Source: Achromobacter sp. UMC46 (GTDB lineage Bacteria > Pseudomonadota > Gammaproteobacteria > Burkholderiales > Burkholderiaceae_B). From it: DNA of 64,000 nucleotides. Both the position numbers and the translations under genes were made by a program. The notes under the pieces are model-generated. The model was not told the origin of the DNA. It saw only the letters and a list, made by a program, of their open reading frames with translations, and ran no database searches. Positions 55,681-63,775 of this stretch are shown piece after piece; within the stretch, counting starts at the first letter, position 1, and each line of letters opens with the position of its first letter. The stretch covers positions 62,001-126,000 of the forward strand of contig NZ_LZZS01000005.1 in NCBI RefSeq assembly GCF_014170335.1, read 5' to 3'.

Positions 55681-56871
55681 ATGATCATCAAGCCCCGCGT
55701 GCGCGGTTTCATCTGCGTCACCACCCACCCCGTCGGCTGCGAGGCCAACGTGAAGAACCAGATCGACTACGTCAAGGCGCAGGGCCCGATCGCCGGCGGC
55801 CCGAAACGCGTGCTGGTGCTGGGCGCCTCGACCGGCTATGGCCTGGCGGCCCGCATCAGCGCGGCGTTCGGCTGTGGCGCGCAGACCTTGGGCGTGTTCT
55901 TCGAACGCCCTGCCGACGCCAATAAAGCTGGCACGCCCGGCTGGTACAACTCGGCCGCCTTCCACAAGGCGGCCGAAGCCGAAGGCCTGTACGCCAAAAG
56001 CATCAACGGCGACGCGTTCTCGGACGAGATCAAGCAGAAGACCATCGCCGCCATCAAGGCGGACCTGGGCCAGGTCGACCAGGTGATCTACAGCCTGGCC
56101 GCTCCGCGCCGCACGCACCCCCGGACCGGCCAGGTCTTCAATTCGACGCTCAAGCCCATCGGCCAGTCCGTGAACCTGCGCGGCCTGGACACCGACCGCG
56201 AAGTCGTCAAGGAATCGGTGCTGGAACCGGCCACGCAGGCCGAGATCGATGCCACCGTCGCCGTCATGGGCGGCGAAGACTGGCAGATGTGGATCGACGC
56301 GCTGCTGGAAGCCGGTGCTCTGGCCGAAGGCGCCACGACGACCGCCTTCACCTATCTGGGTGAAAAGATCACGCACGACATCTACTGGAACGGCTCGATC
56401 GGCGCCGCCAAGAAAGATCTGGACCAGAAGGTGCTGGACATCCGCGCCAAGCTGGCCGCGCGCGGCGGCGACGCGCGCGTGTCGGTGCTGAAGGCCGTGG
56501 TCACGCAGGCCAGTTCGGCCATTCCGATGATGCCGCTGTACCTGTCGCTGCTGTTCAAGGTCATGAAGACCGAAGGCACGCACGAAGGCTGCATCGAACA
56601 GGTCTACGGACTGTACCAAGACAGCCTGTGCGGCGACACGCCCGTCCTGGACGCCGACGGCCGCCTGCGCGCGGACTACAAGGAGCTGGATCCGGGCGTG
56701 CAGGCGCAGGTGCAGGCGCTGTGGACGCAAGTCACCAGCGACAACATCTACGAACTGACCGATTTCGCCGGCTACAAGCAGGATTTCCTGCGGCTGTTCG
56801 GTTTCGAGATCGACGGCGTGGACTACGACGCGGATGTGGATCCGGCCGTGGAGATCCGCGGCCTGATCTGA
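55681..56871 (+). CDS. fabV: Enoyl-[acyl-carrier-protein] reductase FabV / trans-2-enoyl-CoA reductase
   Basis: A 396-residue NADH-dependent enoyl reductase that completes the fatty-acid elongation cycle. The N-terminal [20 protein letters not shown], the cofactor site [16 protein letters not shown] and the active-site pair Tyr235-x8-Lys244 ([10 protein letters not shown]) are diagnostic of FabV. FabV enzymes are known for low sensitivity to triclosan. GAGGT precedes ATG 55681. It appears to be a single gene; no fabI is seen in this window. Confidence 0.97.
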   Translation: MIIKPRVRGFICVTTHPVGCEANVKNQIDYVKAQGPIAGGPKRVLVLGASTGYGLAARISAAFGCGAQTLGVFFERPADANKAGTPGWYNSAAFHKAAEAEGLYAKSINGDAFSDEIKQKTIAAIKADLGQVDQVIYSLAAPRRTHPRTGQVFNSTLKPIGQSVNLRGLDTDREVVKESVLEPATQAEIDATVAVMGGEDWQMWIDALLEAGALAEGATTTAFTYLGEKITHDIYWNGSIGAAKKDLDQKVLDIRAKLAARGGDARVSVLKAVVTQASSAIPMMPLYLSLLFKVMKTEGTHEGCIEQVYGLYQDSLCGDTPVLDADGRLRADYKELDPGVQAQVQALWTQVTSDNIYELTDFAGYKQDFLRLFGFEIDGVDYDADVDPAVEIRGLI

Positions 56872-56881
56872 CCGCGTGGCC

Positions 56882-57190
56882 TCAGAGGTAGTCCAGCGTC
56901 ACGATGCGGGCTTCCCGGGCGGCGCTGCCGCCCTGCCCCGGCGCCGCAGGCAACACCTTCGTGCTGACCGTGACGACGTTGCCGGCAGGCACCGCGGCCC
57001 GGCCGGCAGGCGCCTGGCAACTTACCCGGGGCGCTGCCGGCCCTGCCCCGGCGCCCTGCGTGTCGACACGGCATCCGGCAGGCTCGACGATGGCCCCACT
57101 GAACCGGATCACGCCGTCACTGGCGCTGGCCACCGCAGGGGCCAGCAACGAGACACACCACAACGCACGCGCCAAACTGTGAATAGCCAT
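56882..57190 (-). CDS. Small secreted protein, fimbrial-subunit-like N-terminus
   Basis: A 102-residue protein with a clear signal peptide (about 1-23, ending ASA). The mature part starts SDGVIRFSGAIVEPAGCRVD, resembling the first strand of chaperone-usher fimbrial subunits (G-x-I-x-F-x-G-x-I-V), and contains two Cys (mature region) that could form a disulfide. It is far shorter than a pilin (about 150-180), and no chaperone or usher is nearby. GGAG lies eight bases before ATG 57190, which supports translation. Function unknown. Confidence 0.68.
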   Translation of the reverse strand: MAIHSLARALWCVSLLAPAVASASDGVIRFSGAIVEPAGCRVDTQGAGAGPAAPRVSCQAPAGRAAVPAGNVVTVSTKVLPAAPGQGGSAAREARIVTLDYL

Positions 57191-57419
57191 GACGACTCCA
57201 GAGCGTAGGCAAGAGCAGGAAAGCGGGTTTGCCTTCCTTTCCTGATTACGGCGCCGTCTCGTCGAACCTTAAGCCTGCCGCCACGCGCTCGTATGGCCGC
57301 GATTCGTTTGATCCAACGTCGCAAGTTCATCTATCTCAGATGTCAATGAGACTACGCGCGTTTTTTTGTAGGATCAATCTGATTTCAATCTAAAAACGTG
57401 GCGTCATGGCGCTTTCGGA

Positions 57420-58136
57420 TCATGAACGCATGAACAGTTCCAGCAGCCGGTCCAACCCGCCTTCATCGATCGCCACGTTCACTTCACGCCGCACTGCCGG
57501 CTTGGCGAGATAGCCCACCGACAGGCCTGCCGCACGCATCATCGGCAGATCATTGGCCCCGTCGCCCACCGCGATGGCACGCTCCGTGCCCACCCCCAGG
57601 GATGCGCATACCTCAACCAGCTTGCGGCGCTTTTCTTCGCCGTCGCAAATATCGCCCCATGCTTGCGGCAGCAGCCGGCCCGTCATGCGGCCATCCACCA
57701 CTTCCAGCACATTGGCGCGCACGTCGTCCAACCCCAGCCGCACGCGCAAGCGATCCGTGAAGCAAGTGAAGCCGCCCGTGACCAGCAAACATGTCAGCCC
57801 CGCCGCCTTGCAGGCCGCGATCAGCGTTTCCGCGCCGGGATTGATGCGCACGCGTTCGTCGTAGACCTTGTCCAGCAAGGCCTCGTGCATGCCGGCCAGC
57901 AAGGCCACGCGATCGCGCAGGCTTTGCTTGTAATCCATGATCTCGCCCCGCATGGCGGCCTCGGTCAGCGCCGCCACTTCCGCCTTCTTGCCCATCAGGT
58001 CGGCCATTTCATCCAGCGTCTCGATCGAGATAAGCGTGGAATCCATGTCGAACGCGATGACGCGGTAATCGGAAAGCGCCAACGGCGGCGTGATGCCGCG
58101 CCATTGCAGGCCAGCGGGCGTGGTGGAATGAAGCAT
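57420..58136 (-). CDS. serB: Phosphoserine phosphatase
   Basis: A HAD phosphatase of 238 residues for the last step of serine synthesis. Motif I is AFDMDSTLI with nucleophile Asp30 and Asp32. The cap helix has ETLDEMADLMGKKAEVAALTEAAMRGE, motif II Ser/Thr is in LLVTGGFTCF, and motif IV is GDGANDLPMM. The N-terminal ACT-type extension of E. coli SerB is missing; the short form is common in Bordetella relatives. AAGGA precedes ATG 58136. The gene lies 12 bp downstream of a GcvA-type LysR gene and is probably co-transcribed with it. Confidence 0.95.
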   Translation of the reverse strand: MLHSTTPAGLQWRGITPPLALSDYRVIAFDMDSTLISIETLDEMADLMGKKAEVAALTEAAMRGEIMDYKQSLRDRVALLAGMHEALLDKVYDERVRINPGAETLIAACKAAGLTCLLVTGGFTCFTDRLRVRLGLDDVRANVLEVVDGRMTGRLLPQAWGDICDGEEKRRKLVEVCASLGVGTERAIAVGDGANDLPMMRAAGLSVGYLAKPAVRREVNVAIDEGGLDRLLELFMRS

Positions 58137-58148
58137 GCGAGTCCTTGT

Positions 58149-59057
58149 CTATCCGGGAGGGGGCAAGCCGTGCTGCTGCGCGCACAGCCAGGCGATGAAC
58201 AATTGCGCCGGCTGCGCGGCGGGGCCGTCCTGCCGATAGAGCGCGTGGATGCCGGCATTGGGCAGTTGCGGCTGCGCGAACAGGGGCCGCAAGCGGTCGG
58301 CCCGGATGTCGTCTTCCAGCAGGCTCCACGGCGCCAAGGCGATGCCCAGGTCATTCATGGCGGCCTGCATGCACAGGAACTGGTGATCGAAGACGGGGCC
58401 GGGCAGCTGCGCAGGCACGTCCACCTTGGCCAGCGCGAACCAACGCGGCCAATGGTCCATGCCGCCCGATATCTTCAAGAGCGGATGGCCCAGGCAGTCC
58501 GCCGGCGTCGCCAGCCGGTTGCGTTCGATGAAGCGCGGCGACGCCACCGGCAAGTGGAAATCATCCAGGCAATGGACGCAGGCCAGATCCGATTGCGCCA
58601 TGAAGCCGTGCCGGATCAGCACGTCGGCGCCGGCGTCGCCGCCCCGGTCAAAGAACGGGCGGCCCTGCGTGCTGAGCTGCACGTCGATACCCGGATGCCG
58701 TGCCTGAAAGGCCGACAGGCGCGGGATCAGCCACTTCATGGTCAGCGACGGCGTCGCGCAGACGCGCAGCACGCCGCCGTAGGCTGGCGCCTTCAGCTTG
58801 GCGGTGGCCGCGGCGATGCGTTCCAGGCTGGCCTGCACTTCCGGGAAATAGGCCTGGGCGCACGGCAGCAGCGCCACGCCGCGCGCTTCGCGGGCGAACA
58901 GCGGCTGGCCCACATACTCTTCAAGAATGCGGATCTGCTGGCTGACCGCGCTGTGCGTGATGCTGAGCTCATCGGCCGCGGCGGTAAAACTGCGCAGCCG
59001 CGCCGCGGCTTCGAAGACGCGCAATGCCTTCAATGGCGGCAGGCTCTGCCCCGCCAT
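58149..59057 (-). CDS. LysR family transcriptional regulator, GcvA-type
   Basis: A 302-residue regulator of the GcvA/AmpR branch. It starts LPPLKALRVFEAAARLRSFTAAA and the HTH continues with ELSITHSAVSQQIRILE. The effector domain carries the GcvA-like IDVQLST and ADVLIRHG segments and DLGIALAP. It is divergent from the ABC importer that starts at 59302, with an inverted repeat between them, and is directly followed by serB. The importer is the likelier target; a link to serine or glycine metabolism through serB is possible. Confidence 0.92.
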   Translation of the reverse strand: MAGQSLPPLKALRVFEAAARLRSFTAAADELSITHSAVSQQIRILEEYVGQPLFAREARGVALLPCAQAYFPEVQASLERIAAATAKLKAPAYGGVLRVCATPSLTMKWLIPRLSAFQARHPGIDVQLSTQGRPFFDRGGDAGADVLIRHGFMAQSDLACVHCLDDFHLPVASPRFIERNRLATPADCLGHPLLKISGGMDHWPRWFALAKVDVPAQLPGPVFDHQFLCMQAAMNDLGIALAPWSLLEDDIRADRLRPLFAQPQLPNAGIHALYRQDGPAAQPAQLFIAWLCAQQHGLPPPG

Positions 59058-59209
59058 GTCAGCGGACGCCCGCCCGGGCGCCGCTCAGGCACCAGACTGT
59101 GCTGCTCTTTCCCACGTTTTCCCTTGTCGTCTATTTATCGGCGGCGCGGCTTTCGCCGGCGCCTGCCCTGTTCAGCGGCATTCTAGGGGATAGCGCCGCC
59201 GCCGACCTC

Positions 59210-59222
59210 TTAGAAAATCTAA
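59210..59222. promoter_or_regulatory. Candidate LysR operator between LysR and ABC importer genes
   Basis: TTAGA-AAA-TCTAA is a perfect inverted repeat containing T-N11-A. Its CTTAG and CTAA parts resemble the CTNAT core described for GcvA-type regulators. It lies 80 bp upstream of the ABC ATPase start codon and 150 bp from the LysR start. Confidence 0.5.
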
Positions 59223-59301
59223 CGCCATGCCTTAAAAAACACTGCTGGTGACCAGCCGGGCGCATTCCTATGATGCCGGGAACCCAAGCAGGAACAAAAA
59301 A

Positions 59302-60378
59302 ATGGCATCGATCACGGTAGACGGCATCGTCAAGACTTTCGGCGGGCAGCAAGTGCTGCGCAATCTGTCGCTGCACATTCCCGACGGCGCGTTCTATACG
59401 CTGCTGGGCCCCAGCGGCTGCGGCAAGACCACGTTGCTGCGCTGCATCGCGGGCTTTTATGCGCCCGACGGCGGACGCCTGCTGTTCGACCAGGACGACG
59501 TGACCCATGTGTCAGCGCACCGCCGCGACATCGGCATGGTGTTCCAGGACTACGCCTTGTTTCCCGACAAGACCGCTTTCGACAACGTCGCTTACGGCCT
59601 GCGCGCCCGCGGCGTGGCGCGCGCCGAGACCACCCGGCGCGCGAACGAGGCGCTGGATAAAGTGGGCTTGCTGGCGCTGGCCGACCGCTACCCCGCGCAA
59701 ATGAGCGGCGGACAACGCCAACGCGTGGCGCTGGCGCGCGCGCTGGTGATCCGGCCGCGCGTGCTGCTGATGGACGAACCGCTGTCCAACCTGGACGCGA
59801 AAATGCGCCTGCAGATGCGCGACGTCATCCTGGATCTGGTGCGCGAGGCCGGCATCACCACCGTCTTCGTCACGCACGACCAGGAAGAGGCGCTCGCCAT
59901 GTCCGACCGCATCGCCATCATGGACCACGGCAGCATCGCGCAGCTGGGCACGCCCGAAGAACTCTACGGCACGCCGGTCAACGCCTACGTGGCCGACTTC
60001 ATCGGTTCGGCCAACGTGATCCCGGTGCCTGCCCGCACCGGCCTTGCCGGCGCGCCCGATGGCCATGTCCGCTATGAGCTCTGCGGATTGGGATTCGACG
60101 GCGTGCGCGGCAGCGCCCGGCTGGACGCCAGCGGCGTGCTGATCGCGCGGCCCGAGGAACTGGCGCTGATGGCGCCCGCGCCCTACGTGCCGAACACGCT
60201 GCCGGGCAAGGTGCTGCGCCGCCAGTACCTGGGTTTCAAGACCGCCTATCGCATCGCCTTGGCCAACGGCTCGGAGATCCGGGTTGAGCTGCATGCCGGC
60301 AATATGGTCGCGCAGTTCCAGCCCGGCGAAGCCGTGCAGGTGCTGATCCCCGCCGACAGCCGCGTCGTCAACGCCTGA
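59302..60378 (+). CDS. ABC transporter ATP-binding protein (FbpC/PotA-like)
   Basis: A 358-residue ATPase. Walker A GPSGCGKT is at 36-43, the Q-loop in VFQDYALFPDK, the signature MSGGQRQRVALARAL from 134, Walker B VLLMDEP from 155, and the switch VTHDQEE. A C-terminal TOBE-type regulatory region covers about 240-358. ATG at 59302 is used, with AGGAAC upstream. It is the first gene of a complete importer operon (ATPase, permease, binding protein). The family handles iron(III), polyamines, thiamine or phosphonates; the substrate is discussed under the binding protein. Confidence 0.92.
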   Translation: MASITVDGIVKTFGGQQVLRNLSLHIPDGAFYTLLGPSGCGKTTLLRCIAGFYAPDGGRLLFDQDDVTHVSAHRRDIGMVFQDYALFPDKTAFDNVAYGLRARGVARAETTRRANEALDKVGLLALADRYPAQMSGGQRQRVALARALVIRPRVLLMDEPLSNLDAKMRLQMRDVILDLVREAGITTVFVTHDQEEALAMSDRIAIMDHGSIAQLGTPEELYGTPVNAYVADFIGSANVIPVPARTGLAGAPDGHVRYELCGLGFDGVRGSARLDASGVLIARPEELALMAPAPYVPNTLPGKVLRRQYLGFKTAYRIALANGSEIRVELHAGNMVAQFQPGEAVQVLIPADSRVVNA

Positions 60379-60391
60379 GGATGCGCACGCC

Positions 60392-62038
60392 ATGAAAATC
60401 AAATGGTGGCCCTGGGGCATCCTGACCGCGATCAGTCTGGTTCTGCTGCTGTTCTTCGTGCTGTATCCGCTGGGCGTGCTGTTCGGCAACAGCATCACGG
60501 GGCAGGACGGCGGCTTTTCGCTGGAGGGATTCAAGGCCCTGCTGGCCGACTCGCAATATCTGGAGGCTTTCGGCAATACGCTGATCCTGGGCCTGGCGGT
60601 CACGACCTGCACGGTGCTGGTGGGCGTGCCGTTCGCCTACATGGTGGCGCGCTACGACTTCCCGTTGAAGAACCTGGTGGCGATCCTGCCGGTGCTGACC
60701 ATCGTCATCCCCGAGATCATCGTGGGCCAGTCGTGGCTGCTGATCCTGGGCAACAACGGCCTGTTGACCAATCTGCTGGGCGACGCGGGGATCTCGCTGC
60801 CGTCGTTCTACGGCTGGACGGGCATGGTGTTCTCCATGACGCTCGTCTATTACACGTATATCTACCTGGGCGTGCTGGCCGCGCTGCGCGGCTTCGACGG
60901 ACAGCTGGAAGAAGCCGGGCTGAGCCTGGGCACGCCGCCGTTCTTGACCAAGCTGCGGGTGCTGGTGCCCGTGCTGCTGCCTGCGGTGCTGGTCAATGCG
61001 CTGGTGGTGTTCACGCTGGTGGTGGGCAACTTCGCGCTGGCGATGCTGCTGGGCAGCCGCGTGCCGCTGCTGTCGGTGATGACGTACAACACCTTCGTCA
61101 GCGAAATGGGCGGCAGCCCCACACTGCAAAGCGCCATGTCCGTCGTGTCGATCGCCATCGTCGCCATCGTGCTGTTCTTCCAGAAGCGCGTAGTCGAACG
61201 CAAGGTCTACACCATGACCCAGGGCCGCGCGCCCGCGGCCGTGCGCGTGCGTTCCTGGACCGCCGGGCTCTACACTGGCGGCGTCGGCTTCGTGATCCTG
61301 TTGTCCATGCTGCCGCTCATCATCGTGTTCGTGGCGGCTTTCACCAAGACCAGCGGCCCGGTCATGCAATGGGGCCAGTGGTCGCTGGCCAGCATGCAGC
61401 GCGCGGTGCACGGCGCGCCGGAACCCATCCTGAATTCGTTGAAGTTCGCGTCGCTGGCGACGGTGCTGGGCGTGGCGTTCGCCGTGCTGGTCAGCTACCT
61501 GACGATCAAGAAGCGCAGCGCCTTCACGCAGGTGCTGGACTACATCGTGGTGCTGCCGCTGACGATTTCGGGCACGGTGCTGGGCATTGCGCTGGTGCAG
61601 ACGTTCAACACCGGCTGGCTGGTGCTGGCCGGCACCTCCGGCATCATGGTGCTGTGCTACACGGTGCGCCGCCTGCCGTTCGCCGTGCGCAACGCCTCGT
61701 CGGTGCTGTTCAACATCCCCGACTCGATCGAAGAGGCCTCGATCAGCCTGGGCGTATCCCCGCTGATGACGTTCTTCAAAGTGATCCTGCCCGCCATGAA
61801 GGCGTCGATCATCTCGGCCGCCATCCTGATGTGGCTCACGACGATCTCGGAACTGTCAGCATCGATCGTGGCTTACAGCGGCGGTCTGGAAACCATGCCG
61901 ATCGCCATCTTCCGCCAGGTCGACGGCGGCCGGCTGGGCATGGCCTCCGCCTACGGCGCCGCGCTGGTCACGGTGATCGTGCTGCCCATCATCGTGTCGG
62001 TCAAAGCATTCCGCATCAAGTTGTTCTCCGGCAAATAA
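60392..62038 (+). CDS. ABC transporter permease, fused two-domain (FbpB/ThiP-like)
   Basis: A 548-residue inner-membrane protein with about 12 transmembrane helices in two permease halves. Each carries an ATPase-contact loop: LEEAGLSLGTPPFLTKLRVLVP at about 170-190 and IEEASISLGVSPLMTFFKVILP at about 450-470. A one-chain double permease is usual for Fbp/Thi-type importers. It starts 13 bp after the ATPase gene and ends 23 bp before the binding-protein gene, so the three are one operon. Confidence 0.94.
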   Translation: MKIKWWPWGILTAISLVLLLFFVLYPLGVLFGNSITGQDGGFSLEGFKALLADSQYLEAFGNTLILGLAVTTCTVLVGVPFAYMVARYDFPLKNLVAILPVLTIVIPEIIVGQSWLLILGNNGLLTNLLGDAGISLPSFYGWTGMVFSMTLVYYTYIYLGVLAALRGFDGQLEEAGLSLGTPPFLTKLRVLVPVLLPAVLVNALVVFTLVVGNFALAMLLGSRVPLLSVMTYNTFVSEMGGSPTLQSAMSVVSIAIVAIVLFFQKRVVERKVYTMTQGRAPAAVRVRSWTAGLYTGGVGFVILLSMLPLIIVFVAAFTKTSGPVMQWGQWSLASMQRAVHGAPEPILNSLKFASLATVLGVAFAVLVSYLTIKKRSAFTQVLDYIVVLPLTISGTVLGIALVQTFNTGWLVLAGTSGIMVLCYTVRRLPFAVRNASSVLFNIPDSIEEASISLGVSPLMTFFKVILPAMKASIISAAILMWLTTISELSASIVAYSGGLETMPIAIFRQVDGGRLGMASAYGAALVTVIVLPIIVSVKAFRIKLFSGK

Positions 62039-62061
62039 CCCCCTCGATCCAAAGGCTACCC

Positions 62062-63045
62062 ATGCAACTCAAGCACCTGATACGCACCAGTGTCCTGACC
62101 GCCGCCCTGGCGACGGGCGCCGCGCACGCGCAGAACGTCGTGCTGTATTCGTCCAACAACACGGAAACCATCGAGACCGCGCTGGAAGCGGTGAAGCAGA
62201 CAAGTCCCAAGCTGAACGTGCAGCCCGTCACCGGCGGCACGGGCACGATGATGAAGCGCATCGAAGCCGAATCGCAGAACCCGCGCGGCGACCTGTTCTG
62301 GAGCGGCGGTTTCGGCACCCTGGGCGCCTACCGGCAGCACCTGCAGGCCTACCGCCCGGCCGACCTGGACAAGATCCCCGCCGAATTCCGCGGCCCGGAC
62401 GATCTGTGGGTGGGCACGAACGTGCACGTCATGGTGATGATGGTCAATGAACGCCAGTTGAAGGGCCTGCCGGCGCCGGCCACCTGGTCGGACCTGATGC
62501 AGCCGCAGTGGAAGAACAAGTTCGCCATTACCGACCCGTCCAAGAGCGGCACGGCCTATATGCTCGTGTATGGCCTGTACAAGCAGTTCGGCCAGGCCGG
62601 ACTGGACAAGATCGCCGCCAATGCGGTGGTGACCGCCTCGTCCGGCACCACCTACAAGGGCGTGGCGGCAGGGGAATACGCCGTGGGGATGACACTGGAA
62701 TACGCCGCGCAGGAATACGTGGCCGGCGGCCAGAAAGAGATCAAGCTCGTCTATCCCAGCGAAGGCAGCTATCTGGCGCCGGAAGGCATGTTCATCATCA
62801 AGGGCGCGAAGAACCTGGACGCCGCCAAGGCGCTGTACGACGGCCTGCTGAGCAAGGCGTCGCAGGAAGCGCAGCTGGTGAAGAACTTCCGCCGCCCCAC
62901 CCGCACTGATGTGGCGGTGGCCAGCCTGACCACCCTGCCCGACCTGTCCACCATCAAGATCTTCCCCGTCAGCCAGGAAGCCGCCGCCACCGAGTATGAA
63001 GCCGTGGTCGCGGCCTGGAACCAGGCCGTCGCCAAAGCGAAGTAA
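62062..63045 (+). CDS. ABC transporter substrate-binding protein (family 1, Fbp-like)
   Basis: A 327-residue periplasmic protein. The signal peptide ends AAHAQ (about 23), and the mature start NVVLYSSNNTETIETALEAV is typical of the iron/2-aminoethylphosphonate-like cluster. GDLFWSGGFGTLGAYRQHL and ATWSDLMQPQWKNKFAITDP are further family marks. The paired tyrosines that hold iron in classical FbpA are not evident; instead TLEYAAQEY is found at the expected region, so a non-ferric ligand such as an organophosphonate or a chelate is possible. It is unusual in being the last gene of its operon. Confidence 0.88.
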   Translation: MQLKHLIRTSVLTAALATGAAHAQNVVLYSSNNTETIETALEAVKQTSPKLNVQPVTGGTGTMMKRIEAESQNPRGDLFWSGGFGTLGAYRQHLQAYRPADLDKIPAEFRGPDDLWVGTNVHVMVMMVNERQLKGLPAPATWSDLMQPQWKNKFAITDPSKSGTAYMLVYGLYKQFGQAGLDKIAANAVVTASSGTTYKGVAAGEYAVGMTLEYAAQEYVAGGQKEIKLVYPSEGSYLAPEGMFIIKGAKNLDAAKALYDGLLSKASQEAQLVKNFRRPTRTDVAVASLTTLPDLSTIKIFPVSQEAAATEYEAVVAAWNQAVAKAK

Positions 63046-63085
63046 GGCGCGGGATTAGGCCCCGGAGCCTAGACCCAGCCAGGAC

Positions 63086-63112
63086 GTCCAGGGCGCCTCA
63101 GGCGCCCTGGAC
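63086..63112. terminator. Hairpin between convergent genes with ybbA stop codon as loop
   Basis: GTCCAGGGCGCC (63086-63097) and GGCGCCCTGGAC (63101-63112) pair perfectly over twelve bases; the three-base loop is the ybbA TGA. No U-tract is present. It can act on both strands. Confidence 0.6.
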
Positions 63113-63775
63113 CATCCGGCCCGCGGCCAGCACCAATTGGCGCCCGCAACGGGCGGCCAGTTGCGGATCGTGCGTGACCAGCACCAGCGTGGTGCCGTGT
63201 TCGCGGTGCAGGTCGAACATCAGGTCGATGACCGTGACGCCCGTCGCGGCATCCAGGCTGCCGGTGGGCTCGTCGGCGAACAGCAGGTCGGGCTGCACCA
63301 CGAAGGCACGCGCCAGCGACACGCGCTGCTGCTCGCCGCCGGACAGCGTCCGCGGGTAGTGGTGCAACCGGGCGCCCAGCCCCACGCGCTCCAGCATGGC
63401 CTGCGCGGCCTCGCGGGCCGATTGCCCGGCCAGTTCCAGCGGCAGCATGACGTTTTCCAGCGCCGTCAGGTTCGGCAGCAGTTGGAACGACTGGAACACG
63501 AACCCCACATGATTGGCGCGCAGCCGCGCACGGCCGTCCTCGTCCAGCGCGAACAGGTCCTGGCCCGCAAGGTGTACGCTGCCCATGCTGGGAACATCCA
63601 GCCCGGCCAACAGTCCCAACAGGGTGGACTTGCCCGATCCGGAGCTTCCGGTGATGGCCACGGCACTGCCGGCGGCCACCGTAAAATCGATATCTTCCAG
63701 GATAGACAGCATCCCGCCGGCATCGGCCACCCGTTTGCCCAGCCCCTTCACTTCGATCGAATTCTTGCTATCCAT
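63098..63775 (-). CDS. ybbA: ABC transporter ATP-binding protein YbbA-like
   Basis: A 225-residue ATPase of the LolD/MacB-type (type VII) group. Walker A GSSGSGKS is at 43-50, the signature LSGGEQQRVSLARAF, Walker B LLFADEPTGSLDAATG, and the switch VLVTHD. In E. coli ybbA is divergent from tesA and followed by the permease gene ybbP. Here it is divergent from tesA, but the next gene downstream is a convergent, unrelated binding protein, so no permease partner is adjacent. ATG at 63775 is chosen by family length; its bases overlap the tesA start codon within one CATG. Confidence 0.9.
   Translation of the reverse strand: MDSKNSIEVKGLGKRVADAGGMLSILEDIDFTVAAGSAVAITGSSGSGKSTLLGLLAGLDVPSMGSVHLAGQDLFALDEDGRARLRANHVGFVFQSFQLLPNLTALENVMLPLELAGQSAREAAQAMLERVGLGARLHHYPRTLSGGEQQRVSLARAFVVQPDLLFADEPTGSLDAATGVTVIDLMFDLHREHGTTLVLVTHDPQLAARCGRQLVLAAGRMVQGA

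Noticed and set aside
60403-62061. Open frame running through the permease gene in a second + frame and joining the binding-protein gene
   Set aside because: Only the part from 62062 shows a signal peptide and family motifs; the permease in the other frame is clearly real.
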